Assembly (NCBI RefSeq): GCF_003610995.1
Contig: NZ_CP032543.1
Span: forward strand, 3,534,001 to 3,598,000
Direction: 5' to 3'
Length of the DNA stretch: 64,000 nucleotides
Source: Streptomyces griseus subsp. griseus
Lineage (GTDB): Bacteria > Actinomycetota > Actinomycetes > Streptomycetales > Streptomycetaceae
Part shown: piece after piece, positions 54,539 to 63,550 of the stretch
Numbering within the stretch: position 1 is the stretch's first letter
Layout: each line of letters opens with the position of its first letter
Notes under the pieces: model-generated
Databases searched by the model: none
The model's input: only the letters and a program-made list of their open reading frames with translations
Told to the model about the DNA's origin: nothing
Made by a program: the position numbers and the translations under genes

Positions 54539-55693
54539 ATGGCAGCAGAAGACCCTGAGAAACTGGAGAGGCCGCCCCGTATATCGGACGCGACGCTGCG
54601 CGATTCCGCACACATGGCGGGGGTGGAATTCGGCCCCGCGGACGCCGCCGCCATCGCGGACCTGCTGGTGCGGACGGGCGTCGAACTCGTCGAGGTGGGG
54701 ATGGTCTCCGGACCGGACTCCAAGGACGCCGACCTCGTCCTCGCCACCCACGAGGCGGTCACCCCCGAGCGCAGCATGACGCTCGTCGTCGTACGCGACC
54801 GCCGCCAGGTCGCCCGTGCGCTGGACGAGGCCGAGCGCCTGGGCGTGCGGCACATCATGTACTCGATCCCCACCTCCGAGCAGCACGCGCAGCTGAAACT
54901 CGACTCGGCGAGCCCCAAGTTCCTTCAGGCGCTGGCACGTTCGGCGATCCAGCAGGCGAAGGACCGCGGCTTCCACGTCACGTTCAGCGGTGAGGACGGC
55001 GCCCGGACGCCCCGGGGGCGGCTCGTCCCCTATGTGGAGGCGGGGTTCGCGGCGGGCGCCGACCGGTTCCGGCTGGCGGAGACCGTGGCGTACCTCTCGC
55101 CCTGGCAGATGGAGGAGGTCATCGCGGACATCACCGCGATCGACGGCTCCGAGATCGAGATCCACTCGCACAACATGCTGGGCATGGCCGTCGCCAACTC
55201 CCTGGCCGCCGTACGGGCCGGTGCCCAGTGGATCTCCGCGACCGTCGGCGGCATCGGGGAGCGCGGCGGCAACGCGCCGCTGGCCGAGCTGCTCACCTCG
55301 CTGCGTGTCATCCACGGCGACACCCGCTTCGACCTCACCCATCTCACCGAGCTGTCCCGGATCGCCCTGCGCGGCGCGGGCCTCGGGGAGGCCTTCCAGT
55401 CCGGGCCGACCACCCCGCACGCCTTCGCGTACGAGCTGCCGGGCCAGCTGAGCCACCCGCACGCGTACGAGACGCTGCCCGCCGAACTCGTCGGCAACAG
55501 CCGCGAGTTGCGCGTACGCACCCGCCTCACCACCGCTCTCGTCCGCTGGGCCCTGGCCGATTCGGGCCTGGAGGTCGACGTCGACGCCTTCACCCCGTGG
55601 CTGGCCGAGCGGCAGGAGCGGGACGGCCGCCCGCTGCTGGACCGGGACACGATCCGCAAGGCCGCCATCGACTTCCGCCCGGTGCCCGCGTAA
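54539..55693 (+). CDS. DRE-TIM condensing enzyme, homocitrate synthase-like
   Basis: This 384-residue TIM-barrel metalloenzyme opens with RISDATLRDSAHMAG, where homocitrate and isopropylmalate synthases have D(T/S)TLR(D/E)GEQ. The metal motif is HSHNMLG instead of HxHND(x)G, and GIGERGGNAPL follows. The family condenses acetyl-CoA with a 2-oxo acid, or cleaves such products. The altered motifs mean the substrate should not be assumed to be 2-oxoglutarate. It heads the AmCP operon behind GGAGcaaAGGAA, suggesting it builds the carbon skeleton that is later loaded on LysW. Confidence 0.8.
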   Translation: MAAEDPEKLERPPRISDATLRDSAHMAGVEFGPADAAAIADLLVRTGVELVEVGMVSGPDSKDADLVLATHEAVTPERSMTLVVVRDRRQVARALDEAERLGVRHIMYSIPTSEQHAQLKLDSASPKFLQALARSAIQQAKDRGFHVTFSGEDGARTPRGRLVPYVEAGFAAGADRFRLAETVAYLSPWQMEEVIADITAIDGSEIEIHSHNMLGMAVANSLAAVRAGAQWISATVGGIGERGGNAPLAELLTSLRVIHGDTRFDLTHLTELSRIALRGAGLGEAFQSGPTTPHAFAYELPGQLSHPHAYETLPAELVGNSRELRVRTRLTTALVRWALADSGLEVDVDAFTPWLAERQERDGRPLLDRDTIRKAAIDFRPVPA

Positions 55694-55731
55694 CCCACCC
55701 CCACCCTCCCGACCGATCTACGGAGTTCACG

Positions 55732-55917
55732 ATGTCCACCGCCACCCTGACCGGCGTATGCCCCGAGTGCGAGACCGACCTGACCGTCCCCCCGGTCGCC
55801 CTGGGTGAGACGCTCTCCTGCCCCGAGTGCATCCTGACCCTCCGCGTCGAGGCCGTCGAGGACGGCCGGCTGACGCTGGAGATGGTCGAGGTGCAACTGC
55901 GCGACTGGGGCCAGTGA
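55732..55917 (+). CDS. lysW: Amino-group carrier protein, LysW-like, ending in Gln
   Basis: This is a 61-residue acidic protein with two zinc-binding CPEC motifs (residues 10-13 and 30-33) and a C-terminal acidic helix ending LRDWGQ. LysW/AmCP proteins tether the alpha-amino group of their substrate through the gamma-carboxylate of the last residue, normally Glu in EDWGE. Here codon 61 is CAG (Gln), directly before TGA. The ligase, kinase and reductase genes that work on the tethered substrate follow at once. The gene is clear; its loading chemistry is not. Confidence 0.9.
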   Translation: MSTATLTGVCPECETDLTVPPVALGETLSCPECILTLRVEAVEDGRLTLEMVEVQLRDWGQ

Positions 55918-55918
55918 C

Positions 55919-56773
55919 ATGGCAGCACTCCGTCCCGTCGCCCTCGTCGCGGACCGGATCGCTTGGGAGGAACGCCTGCTCATCGAGGCGGCCCCGGCCT
56001 TCGGCCTCCGTATCGACTGGGTCAACGACGAGTCCCTCTCCCTCGGCCACCCGGACGCCCCGTCGGTCAAGGGGTACGACACCCTCCTCATCCGCAGCCG
56101 CAGCTACACGCGCGGCGGCCTGATCGCCACCCTCGCCGAGGCGGCCGGCGTCCCCACGCTGAACACCGCCCGGGCCATCCACGCCTGCGAGAACAAGGCC
56201 GTCCTGCGCGCCCTCCTCCGGACCGCCGGCGTGCCGGTCCCCGACCACCGGCTCGTGCTCTCCCGCAAGGACTTCGACAAGGCGCTGGCCGACCTGCCGC
56301 TCCCCCTCGTCCTCAAGCCCGTCTTCGGCGGGATGGGCAAGCGGGTCACGCTGATCCGGCACGCCGACACCGCCCACTCCGTGTACGACTACATCGAGGA
56401 CCTGGCCCACGCCTTCGAGCAGGCCAGTGTGGTGGAGCCGTACCTCGGCGGCAGCTCGGTGCGCTGCCTGGTCGTCGGGCGGGAGCTGATCGGGGCGGCG
56501 GAGTTCGAGAGCGGCGGCAGCGACTGGCGCAACAACGCGGCCCTCGGCAACAAGAACCGCGCCATCGCCCACGACCCCGATGTCGTCAAGATCGTCGACG
56601 GTGTGGTCGACGTGCTCGGACCCGGCATCTACGGCGTCGACCTCTTCGCCACCCCCGACGGCCATGTCGTCAACGAGGTCAACCACGCCCCCGGCTTCCG
56701 GGCCGTGGCCTCGGCCACCGGTGCGGACATCCCCTCGGCCATCGCCCGTCATGTGCAGGAGCTACTCGCATGA
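55919..56773 (+). CDS. lysX: LysX-like AmCP ligase (ATP-grasp)
   Basis: The 284-residue RimK/LysX ATP-grasp ligase has LVLKPVFGGMGKRVTLI (ATP loop), YLGGSSVRCLVVG and the metal-binding VVNEVNHAPGF. It starts one base after the lysW stop, as in known lysWX operons. It should join the amino group of an amino acid to the C-terminus of the carrier. The residues that separate 2-aminoadipate from glutamate preference cannot be read safely here, so the loaded amino acid is unknown. Confidence 0.88.
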   Translation: MAALRPVALVADRIAWEERLLIEAAPAFGLRIDWVNDESLSLGHPDAPSVKGYDTLLIRSRSYTRGGLIATLAEAAGVPTLNTARAIHACENKAVLRALLRTAGVPVPDHRLVLSRKDFDKALADLPLPLVLKPVFGGMGKRVTLIRHADTAHSVYDYIEDLAHAFEQASVVEPYLGGSSVRCLVVGRELIGAAEFESGGSDWRNNAALGNKNRAIAHDPDVVKIVDGVVDVLGPGIYGVDLFATPDGHVVNEVNHAPGFRAVASATGADIPSAIARHVQELLA

Positions 56774-57825
56774 TCCGTGCAGGAGTCGTCGGCGCCTCCG
56801 GGCTCGCCGGCGGCGAACTCATCCGCCTCATCACCCAGCACCCCGACCTCGAACTCACCTTCCTGGGCGGCTCCTCCAACATCGGCCGCCGCCCCTCAGA
56901 GCTCCACCCCGGCCTCCGCGACGACCGGGGCCTGACCATCCAGCCGGTCACCGAGGAGGTTGCGGAGAAGGTCGACGTCCTCTTCCTGGCCACCCCGGCA
57001 CCGGTCTCGGCGGAGCTGTCCTCGCTGCTCGCCGACCGCATCCCGGCCGTCGTCGACCTCAGCGGCGCGTTCCGCATCCGTACGCCGGAGCTGCACGACC
57101 GCTGGTACCCGAAGGTCAGGCGCCGCACCGATCTGGCGGACCGATTCGTCTACGGCGTACCGGAGCTGATCGGCGACCAGTTGAAGGACGCCGCACTCAT
57201 CTCGCTGCCCGGCTGCTACGCCACCGCGATCACCCTGGGCCTGGCGCCGCTCACCCTCGGTCTCGGACTCGGCCTGAAGACGGTGGTGGTGGACGGCAAG
57301 AGCGGGTCCAGCGGCGGCGGTGTCCAGCTGCGCACCTCCGACCTGCACCCGTTCCGGGCCGGGGCCATCGCCCCGTACTCCCCGACCGGGCACCGGCACG
57401 CCGCCGAGGTCGGCGACTTCCTGGAGCGGAGCAAGCCCGGCACCATCGGGAACCTCTCCATGTCGGCGTACGGCGTCCCCAACGTCCGTGGCCTGCTGAC
57501 CAGTTCGTACGTGTTCACCGACGAGAAGGTGGACCAGCGGGAGCTGAACCGGGACTATCTGCGCTTCTACAAGGGGCGCCGCTTCGTCCGGGTGCGGCGG
57601 CACAACGAGACGCTGATCCCGGTTCCCGACCCGCAGGTGGTCCTCGGCTCCAACTATGCCGATGTCACCGTGCTGTTGGACGAGGAGGGCGGCCGGATCG
57701 TCGTGCTCGCCGCACTCGACAACCTGGTCAAGGGGGCGGCGGGACAAGCCGTGCAGGTGACGAACCTGCGGTTCGGGCTGCCGGAGGAGACGGGGCTGAC
57801 CCAGCAGCCGGTGATGCCGGCATGA
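56770..57825 (+). CDS. lysY: LysY/ArgC-like N-acyl-phosphate reductase
   Basis: The 351-residue protein has NADPH-binding GVVGASGLAGGELIRL, catalytic Cys in SLPGCYATAI and the ArgC-family motif SGSSGGG. It would reduce the side-chain acyl phosphate of the LysW-bound amino acid to a semialdehyde. It overlaps lysX (ATGA) and lysZ (ATGA), so the three enzymes are made together. Confidence 0.88.
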   Translation: MIRAGVVGASGLAGGELIRLITQHPDLELTFLGGSSNIGRRPSELHPGLRDDRGLTIQPVTEEVAEKVDVLFLATPAPVSAELSSLLADRIPAVVDLSGAFRIRTPELHDRWYPKVRRRTDLADRFVYGVPELIGDQLKDAALISLPGCYATAITLGLAPLTLGLGLGLKTVVVDGKSGSSGGGVQLRTSDLHPFRAGAIAPYSPTGHRHAAEVGDFLERSKPGTIGNLSMSAYGVPNVRGLLTSSYVFTDEKVDQRELNRDYLRFYKGRRFVRVRRHNETLIPVPDPQVVLGSNYADVTVLLDEEGGRIVVLAALDNLVKGAAGQAVQVTNLRFGLPEETGLTQQPVMPA

Positions 57826-58643
57826 GCGCATCCTCCCCTCTCCGCACAGTGCCTACGGTGGTCAAGCTCGGCGGCAGCTGCCTCGACGACCTCGACGGCA
57901 CCTGGTGGGACGACCTGGCCCGGCACGGCCAGGACCGGCCCCTAGTCCTCGTGCACGGCTGGTCCAAGCCGCTCAGGAGACTCGACGCCCGCTACCGCGA
58001 GCCGTCCGCGATCCTGCGCGACCGGTACGGCAACCAGAGCCGGTGGACTACCCCCGAGGTCATCGACGACATCAAGGCGGTCAGCGCCGTCCTGGCCGAG
58101 GACGTCCTCGCACGGCTGGAGAGCCGTGGCATCACCGCCGAACGGCTGCTCGGCAGCGACGGCCTGGTCAGCGCGGCCGAGGGCGAGCGGTGGTGGTGGC
58201 GGGAGAAGCGGCTCGTGGAGCTGGAGAACCTCGTCGGCCCGATCACCGGTGTCGACCCGGCCCCGCTGAAGAACCTCCAGCCGGGCCACGCCTACCTGGT
58301 CACCCCGCTCGCCCGGAACGCGGCGGGCCAGGAGGTCAACACCGACGCCGACCGGGCCGCCGCCGCGATCGCCGGGGCCACCGGCGCGTCCGACCTGGTC
58401 CTGGTCACCGACGTCGGCCATCTGCTCATCGACGACCGGCCGGTACGCCGGATCAGCGCGGCGGACGCCGCCGCCTTCCGCGACCAGGGCGCCAAGGGCG
58501 GCATGCGCAAGAAGCTGCGGGCCGCCGGCGAGGCCCTGGAAGGCGGGGTGGAGCGGGTCGTCATCGGCAGCGCCGCCGTCACGGAGCTGCTGGACGGCTC
58601 CACCGGCACGCTGATCACCCGGTCGGAAGGCGGAGAGGCATGA
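57822..58643 (+). CDS. lysZ: LysZ-like amino-acid kinase
   Basis: The 273-residue amino-acid-kinase fold protein (N-acetylglutamate kinase relatives) has VVKLGGSCL, LVHGWSKPLRRL, NTDADRAAAAIA and KGGMRKKLRAA with the nucleotide-binding lysines. It phosphorylates the distal carboxylate of the AmCP-bound substrate before LysY reduces it. It is translationally coupled to both neighbours. Confidence 0.87.
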   Translation: MSASSPLRTVPTVVKLGGSCLDDLDGTWWDDLARHGQDRPLVLVHGWSKPLRRLDARYREPSAILRDRYGNQSRWTTPEVIDDIKAVSAVLAEDVLARLESRGITAERLLGSDGLVSAAEGERWWWREKRLVELENLVGPITGVDPAPLKNLQPGHAYLVTPLARNAAGQEVNTDADRAAAAIAGATGASDLVLVTDVGHLLIDDRPVRRISAADAAAFRDQGAKGGMRKKLRAAGEALEGGVERVVIGSAAVTELLDGSTGTLITRSEGGEA

Positions 58644-59203
58644 CGCGGTCCCGTGTGCTGGTCGTCAACAACGGAACGCTGTCGCTCAGGCAACTCCGCG
58701 CCCGATTTGAAGAGTTGGGCTCGGATACGGAGGCGGTCGACGCCTCCTCCGTACCCGCCCGGGTGGGCGGCCGCTACCAGGCCATCGTGCTGAGCGGCAC
58801 CAAGGTGCGCGCGTACGACAGCGCGTTCTACAAGCCCCTGATCGACCTGGTCACGACAGCGGACGTGCCGGTCTTCGGCATCTGCGGCGGGATGCAGATC
58901 CTCGCCGTCGCGGCAGGCGGCCGACTCGCGGAGGGGCCGCAGCGGGTCGGCGGCTACGAGGTGCGGGTGGACACGGAGGAGCCGCTCTTCACCTATGTGA
59001 AGCCCACGGTCACCGTCTTCCACCGGCACACCCTCTACCTCCAGGAGGCCCCGGCGGGCTACCGCTCCATCGGCCGCTCCGAGCACGCGCCCGTGGAGTT
59101 CCTCCGCTCGGACGACGGCCGGATCCACGGCGCCCAGGCCCACCTGGAGTTCCGCACGGACGGCCTGGAGATCCTGCGGGGCTTCGCGCGGCTCTACCAG
59201 TGA
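58640..59203 (+). CDS. Class I glutamine amidotransferase-like protein
   Basis: The 187-residue stand-alone GATase has nucleophilic Cys in FGICGGMQILA and His-x-Glu in QAHLEF. It hydrolyses glutamine and passes ammonia to a synthetase partner, or acts as a gamma-glutamyl hydrolase. It overlaps lysZ by ATGA, so it is part of the AmCP operon, which is unusual: lysine and arginine AmCP operons lack it. It might amidate an intermediate or act on the terminal Gln of LysW; both ideas are inference. Confidence 0.75.
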   Translation: MTRSRVLVVNNGTLSLRQLRARFEELGSDTEAVDASSVPARVGGRYQAIVLSGTKVRAYDSAFYKPLIDLVTTADVPVFGICGGMQILAVAAGGRLAEGPQRVGGYEVRVDTEEPLFTYVKPTVTVFHRHTLYLQEAPAGYRSIGRSEHAPVEFLRSDDGRIHGAQAHLEFRTDGLEILRGFARLYQ

Positions 59204-59246
59204 CCGAGCCCTCCACCGACCCTTCGTACAGGACAAGGACTTCGCC

Positions 59247-60383
59247 ATGAGCGCAGCAGTACCGGAAGAACCGCAGGACCCCGCCCTCACCGTCCACCTC
59301 AACGGCAGCGGTGGTGCCATCAAGGGATGGGTGGTCATCGACACACTCGTCGACGGCCTGGCGATGGGCGGCACCCGGATGACCACCGGGGTGAGTGAGG
59401 AGGAAGTCGCCGGCCTGGCACGGGACATGACCGAGAAGTTCACCCTGGCCGGGCTGCGCATCGGCGGCGCCAAGGCCGGGATCGTCGCCGACGGTACGAA
59501 CTCCGGGGGCGCGGCCCGCGAGGAGACCTTCCGCACCTTCGGCCGCACGGTGAAGCCGCTTCTGCACGGCGGCATCCACCTCGGCATCGACATGGGCGTC
59601 ACCCCCGCCGACCGGGCCGTCTTCTTCGAGGAGGCGGAGTACGACCCCCGCTACCGGCTCGGCGCCCCCGACATGCCGATCGACTGGCGTACGTACTACG
59701 AGCCCCTGATCGACGCCACCGGCCATGGCGTCGGCGTCGCCGCGATCACCGCCCTGGAGGCGAGCGGCCGCACCGAGCCCGCCCGGGTGGTGGTGCAGGG
59801 GTTCGGCGCGGTGGGCCGGGCGGTGGCGCGGTTCCTGGAGGACCGGGGGCACATCGTCGTGGGCATCGCGGACATCCAGGGCACGATCAGCGCGGACCGG
59901 CTTCCGGTCGCCGAACTCGTCGCCGTCACCGACCAGTTCGGCGCGATCGACCGCGCCCGCCTGCCGCAGGACGTGAAGCTCTCCGGTGAACCGGACGCCT
60001 GGCTGGACGTGGACGCGGACATCCTGATCCTGGCCGCGCAGAAGTACGCGATCAACGCGGAGAATGCCCACCGACTGCGGGCCGGCCTGGTGGTGGAGGG
60101 CGCCAACCTCGCCTCCAGCGCGGCGGCCAAGGAGAAGGTGGCCGCCTCGGGGGCCGGGCTGGTCCCGGGCGTGATCGCCAACATCGGCGGCGCCGCCTCG
60201 GCTGCCCTGGCCGTCACCCGGGTCGTCCCGTTCGACCTGGCGGCCGAGGCGCGCAAGGCCTGGGTCTTCGACTGGGTCGGCGACCGGGTCCGCCGGAACA
60301 CCCGGGACCTGCTGGAGATCGCGGCCTCCCGGGCGGGCGACCCGCTGCCGGAGCTGCTGGCGGCGCGCCGGAAGGAGCGCTGA
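59247..60383 (+). CDS. Glu/Leu/Phe/Val dehydrogenase family enzyme
   Basis: The 378-residue protein has the dimerisation/catalytic domain (GGTRMTTGVSEEE, catalytic Lys in LRIGGAKAGIV) and a Rossmann domain (VVVQGFGAVGRAVARFLEDR). The family interconverts 2-oxo acids and amino acids with ammonia and NAD(P). In this operon it could install the alpha-amino group on the chain made by the DRE-TIM enzyme before LysX loading. It is shorter than bacterial glutamate dehydrogenases and closer to Leu/Val dehydrogenases in length. Confidence 0.8.
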   Translation: MSAAVPEEPQDPALTVHLNGSGGAIKGWVVIDTLVDGLAMGGTRMTTGVSEEEVAGLARDMTEKFTLAGLRIGGAKAGIVADGTNSGGAAREETFRTFGRTVKPLLHGGIHLGIDMGVTPADRAVFFEEAEYDPRYRLGAPDMPIDWRTYYEPLIDATGHGVGVAAITALEASGRTEPARVVVQGFGAVGRAVARFLEDRGHIVVGIADIQGTISADRLPVAELVAVTDQFGAIDRARLPQDVKLSGEPDAWLDVDADILILAAQKYAINAENAHRLRAGLVVEGANLASSAAAKEKVAASGAGLVPGVIANIGGAASAALAVTRVVPFDLAAEARKAWVFDWVGDRVRRNTRDLLEIAASRAGDPLPELLAARRKER

Positions 60384-62116
60384 TGAGCACGGCGGCGAGG
60401 GAGCGGCCGGCCCCTGTCGCCGGGGCCGGTGCGCAGGGGCGCGCCGGAACCGACGTGGAGCGCGCCGAGGCATACCGCCGTCGGGGCTGGTGGCGGGACG
60501 AGACCTTCCTCGACGATCTGCACCGCCAGGCCCGGGAGCACCCACGCCGGCTGGCCATCGCGGGCCGGCGCGTGGCGGAGTCGCGTACGGACACCCTCGA
60601 CTACGCCGAACTGGACCGTCTGACGAACCGGTTCGCGCTGGCCCTGCTCGAACTGGGGTTGCGGCGCGGGGACTTCGTCGCCGTACAGCTGCCCAACCGG
60701 TGGGAGATGGTGCCGCTGATCTTCGCCTCCATCCGGGTCGGCGCGGTCATCATCCCGATCTCCCCGATCTGCACGGAGGAGGAGCTGCGCCACCGTCTCG
60801 GCCTCACCGAGGCCCGGGTGTGCGTCACGCTCCCGGAGTGGTCCGGCACACCGCTGGCGGAGACCGCCACCCGGCTGAAGGCCGAACTCCCCTCCCTGAA
60901 GCATGTGCTGGTGGTGGACGGCCCGCCGCCCGAAGGCGCGCTCCCCTTCCACGAGCACTTCGTGGCGCAGGAGCGGGAGGAGCGGGAAGGCGCCGCCGCC
61001 CGGCTGGACGGGCTGGCGCTCGGCGCGGACGACCCGTTCGTGGTGCTGTTCACCTCCGGCACCACGGGCCTGTCCAAGGGGGTGCTGCACAGCCAGAACA
61101 CGGTGCACTCGGCGGTACGCGGCTACGTCGACGCGTTCGGAGCGGGTGATGGCGAGGGCCAGGAGTGGGTGGCGGCGGTCTCCACGCCACTGGTCCACTA
61201 CTCGGGCTTCGCCCAAGGGGTGTTGGCCGGGGTCATGCTGGGCGGGACCGTCGCCTTCCAGGACGTACGCCGTAACGAGGCGCTCCTGGACCTGGTGGAG
61301 CGGTACGGGGCGACCCTGCTCTACGGGCCGCCCGCCACCCTCGCCGATGTGGCCGCCTCCCAGCGGGCCGAGCGGCGGGACACGAGCACGCTGCGGCATG
61401 TGGTGATCGGCTCGGCGCCGGTCCTCCAGGAGCTGGCGGACGAGGTCCACGAGACGCTCGGCGCCCGCGCCCACTCGCTGTGGGGCATGTCGGAGAACGG
61501 CCCGGTGACCACCACCCGGCCCGAGGACCCTGAGGGCTGGTCGGCGCGGAGCAACGGCCGCGCGATCGACGCGATGGAGACCCGGATCGAGGCGTCGGGT
61601 GCGTACGGGGGCTCGGCGGGCCCCGTCGGCCGGCTCAAGGTGCGCGGCGCGTCGCTGGCGCTCGGCTACCACCGGCGGCCCGAGGCGTTCGCGGCCGAGC
61701 TGGACGAGGACGGCTGGTTCGACACCGGCGACCTCGCCCGGGACGACGGCCAGGGCGGCATCCGCATCATCGGCCGGGCCCGGGACGCGGTGCTGCGGGA
61801 CGGGCGGGTGGCGCCGATGACGGAGCTGGAGGCGGTGATCGGCAGCCACCCCAGGGCGGAGGAGGCGGCGCTGGTGGGGCTGGAGACGGCCGGCGGGGAG
61901 GGCCCCGGCAACGTGATCGTCGCCGTGGTGGTCCCGCGCGGCGGCCCGGGCCCGACGCTGGAGGAGGTCCGGGCCCGGGTCACGGATGCGGGCCACGACG
62001 CCCGCTTCCTGCCGGACCGGCTGGAACTCGTCCCCGCGCTTCCCAAGACCCTCACCGGCAAGGTCCGCAAGGCGGAACTGCGGGAGCGGTACGCGACGAG
62101 CCCCTCAGCTCCCTGA
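60383..62116 (+). CDS. ANL-superfamily AMP-dependent ligase
   Basis: The 577-residue adenylating enzyme has P-loop LFTSGTTGLSKGVLHSQN, A5 LWGMSENGP, A7/A8 GWFDTGDLARDDGQGGIRII and C-terminal Lys in TLTGKVRKAEL. It resembles cyclohexanecarboxylate/aryl-CoA ligases. It overlaps the dehydrogenase gene (TGATG). It could activate an acid for coupling to the AmCP-derived amine. A nitrite-using role like that proposed for the cluster A ligase is possible but less supported. Confidence 0.82.
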   Translation: MSTAARERPAPVAGAGAQGRAGTDVERAEAYRRRGWWRDETFLDDLHRQAREHPRRLAIAGRRVAESRTDTLDYAELDRLTNRFALALLELGLRRGDFVAVQLPNRWEMVPLIFASIRVGAVIIPISPICTEEELRHRLGLTEARVCVTLPEWSGTPLAETATRLKAELPSLKHVLVVDGPPPEGALPFHEHFVAQEREEREGAAARLDGLALGADDPFVVLFTSGTTGLSKGVLHSQNTVHSAVRGYVDAFGAGDGEGQEWVAAVSTPLVHYSGFAQGVLAGVMLGGTVAFQDVRRNEALLDLVERYGATLLYGPPATLADVAASQRAERRDTSTLRHVVIGSAPVLQELADEVHETLGARAHSLWGMSENGPVTTTRPEDPEGWSARSNGRAIDAMETRIEASGAYGGSAGPVGRLKVRGASLALGYHRRPEAFAAELDEDGWFDTGDLARDDGQGGIRIIGRARDAVLRDGRVAPMTELEAVIGSHPRAEEAALVGLETAGGEGPGNVIVAVVVPRGGPGPTLEEVRARVTDAGHDARFLPDRLELVPALPKTLTGKVRKAELRERYATSPSAP

Positions 62117-62173
62117 CCCGTACACCCCGTTCCTTGGCTTTCAACACCCTTACCGATCACTGGAGTCGCTGTC

Positions 62174-63484
62174 ATGCCCGAACCCCCACCGGTCTCCGCC
62201 CCCGTCTCCATGTCGGCGACCCTCGCCGCCGACGAGGCCCTGGCCCGACGGCGCCGGGCCGGGGAGCGGGTCCTGTCGATGGCGAGCGGGGAGATCGGCC
62301 TGCCCGTCCTCCCGGCCCTCAGGGACCGGCTCGCGGCGGCGGCCGACGAGAACGCGTACGGCTCCGTCGCCGGTTCCGCCGCCCTGCGCACCGCCGTCGC
62401 CGGGTACTGGGAGCGGCGCGGCCTGGGCATCGACCCGGGGCTGATCGTGGCGGGCCCCGGCAGCAAGTCGCTCCTCTTCGCCCTGCTGCTGGCCATCGGC
62501 GGGGACGTGATCGTGCCGGTGCCGAGCTGGGTGAGTTACGCGGCCCAGGCCCGGCTGGTCGGGGCGCGGCCCATCCCCGTACCGATTCTGCCGGGGCAGG
62601 GCGGGGTGCCCGACCCGGACCGGCTGCGCGAGGCGGTCGCCGACGCGCGGGCGGCCGGGCAGCACCCCCGGGCGGTGGTCGTGACCGTGCCGGACAACCC
62701 GACCGGGACGGTCGCCTCGGCCGCCACCGTACGGCGGCTGGCACAGGCGGCCCGCGAACTGGACCTGGTCATCGTCTCCGACGAGATCTACTGCGATCTC
62801 GTGTACGACAGCTCCGGGCCCGCCGTCTCCCCGGCCCTGCACGCCCCCGAACGGACCGTCGTCACCACCGGGCTCACCAAGAACCTCGCGCTCGGCGGCT
62901 GGCGCACCGGCGTGGCCCGGCTGCCCGACAGTGAGCCGGGGCGCGCTCTGCACACCCGGCTCACCGCGGTCGCCAGCCAGATCTGGTCCTCCCCACCCGC
63001 ACCGGTGCAGACGGCGGCCGCGTACGCCTTCGGTGAGCCGCCGGAGGTCACCGAACGCGTCGCGGCGAGCCGGCGGCTGCACGAGACGGTGGTGCGCGCG
63101 GTCGCCGCCCGCTTCACCGCCGTGGGCGCGCAGCTCGCCCCCGTGGCCGCGACCTGCTACCTCTACCCGGACTTCGAGCCTCTGCGCGAGCACTTGGCCC
63201 AGGCGCACGGCGTGCACGGCGGCGACGGTCTGGCCGCGCTGCTCTCCGAGCGGTACGGGGTCGGCGTCCTGCCCGCCACCGCGTTCGGGGAGGCCGCCCG
63301 CCCCCTGCGCATCCGCGCGGCGACCAGCCACTTCTACGGCGAGACCGCCGAGCGGCGCAGGGCGGCCCTGGAATCGGCGGACCCGCTCGCCCTGCCGTGG
63401 ATACGGGAGTCCGTCGACCGGGTCGGCGAGGTCCTGGCCGACCTGACGGGGACGCCGGTCCCCGCTCCCGCCCCGCACGCCTGA
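62174..63484 (+). CDS. Class I/II PLP aminotransferase
   Basis: The 436-residue fold-type I aminotransferase has VPDNPTGTV, VSDEIYCDLVYD and the PLP-binding Lys in TTGLTKNLALGGWRTG. In lysine-type AmCP pathways an aminotransferase (LysJ) converts the LysW-bound semialdehyde to an amine. LysJ is class III, however, so this class I/II enzyme is either a functional substitute or acts on the free 2-oxo acid. It has a long N-terminal Pro-rich start (MPEPPPVSAPVSMSAT) that may begin later at the internal Met. Confidence 0.8.
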   Translation: MPEPPPVSAPVSMSATLAADEALARRRRAGERVLSMASGEIGLPVLPALRDRLAAAADENAYGSVAGSAALRTAVAGYWERRGLGIDPGLIVAGPGSKSLLFALLLAIGGDVIVPVPSWVSYAAQARLVGARPIPVPILPGQGGVPDPDRLREAVADARAAGQHPRAVVVTVPDNPTGTVASAATVRRLAQAARELDLVIVSDEIYCDLVYDSSGPAVSPALHAPERTVVTTGLTKNLALGGWRTGVARLPDSEPGRALHTRLTAVASQIWSSPPAPVQTAAAYAFGEPPEVTERVAASRRLHETVVRAVAARFTAVGAQLAPVAATCYLYPDFEPLREHLAQAHGVHGGDGLAALLSERYGVGVLPATAFGEAARPLRIRAATSHFYGETAERRRAALESADPLALPWIRESVDRVGEVLADLTGTPVPAPAPHA

Positions 63485-63550
63485 TGTCACCCCGCCCCCA
63501 CCCGCGTACCCCGTATGTCACACGCACCTCTTACGTCATAGGAGTCACCG

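Noticed and set aside
55732..58643. Primary lysine or arginine biosynthesis
   Set aside because: Streptomyces makes lysine by the diaminopimelate route. The visible operon lacks aconitase, homoisocitrate dehydrogenase and LysK, and has extra ligase and amidotransferase genes.
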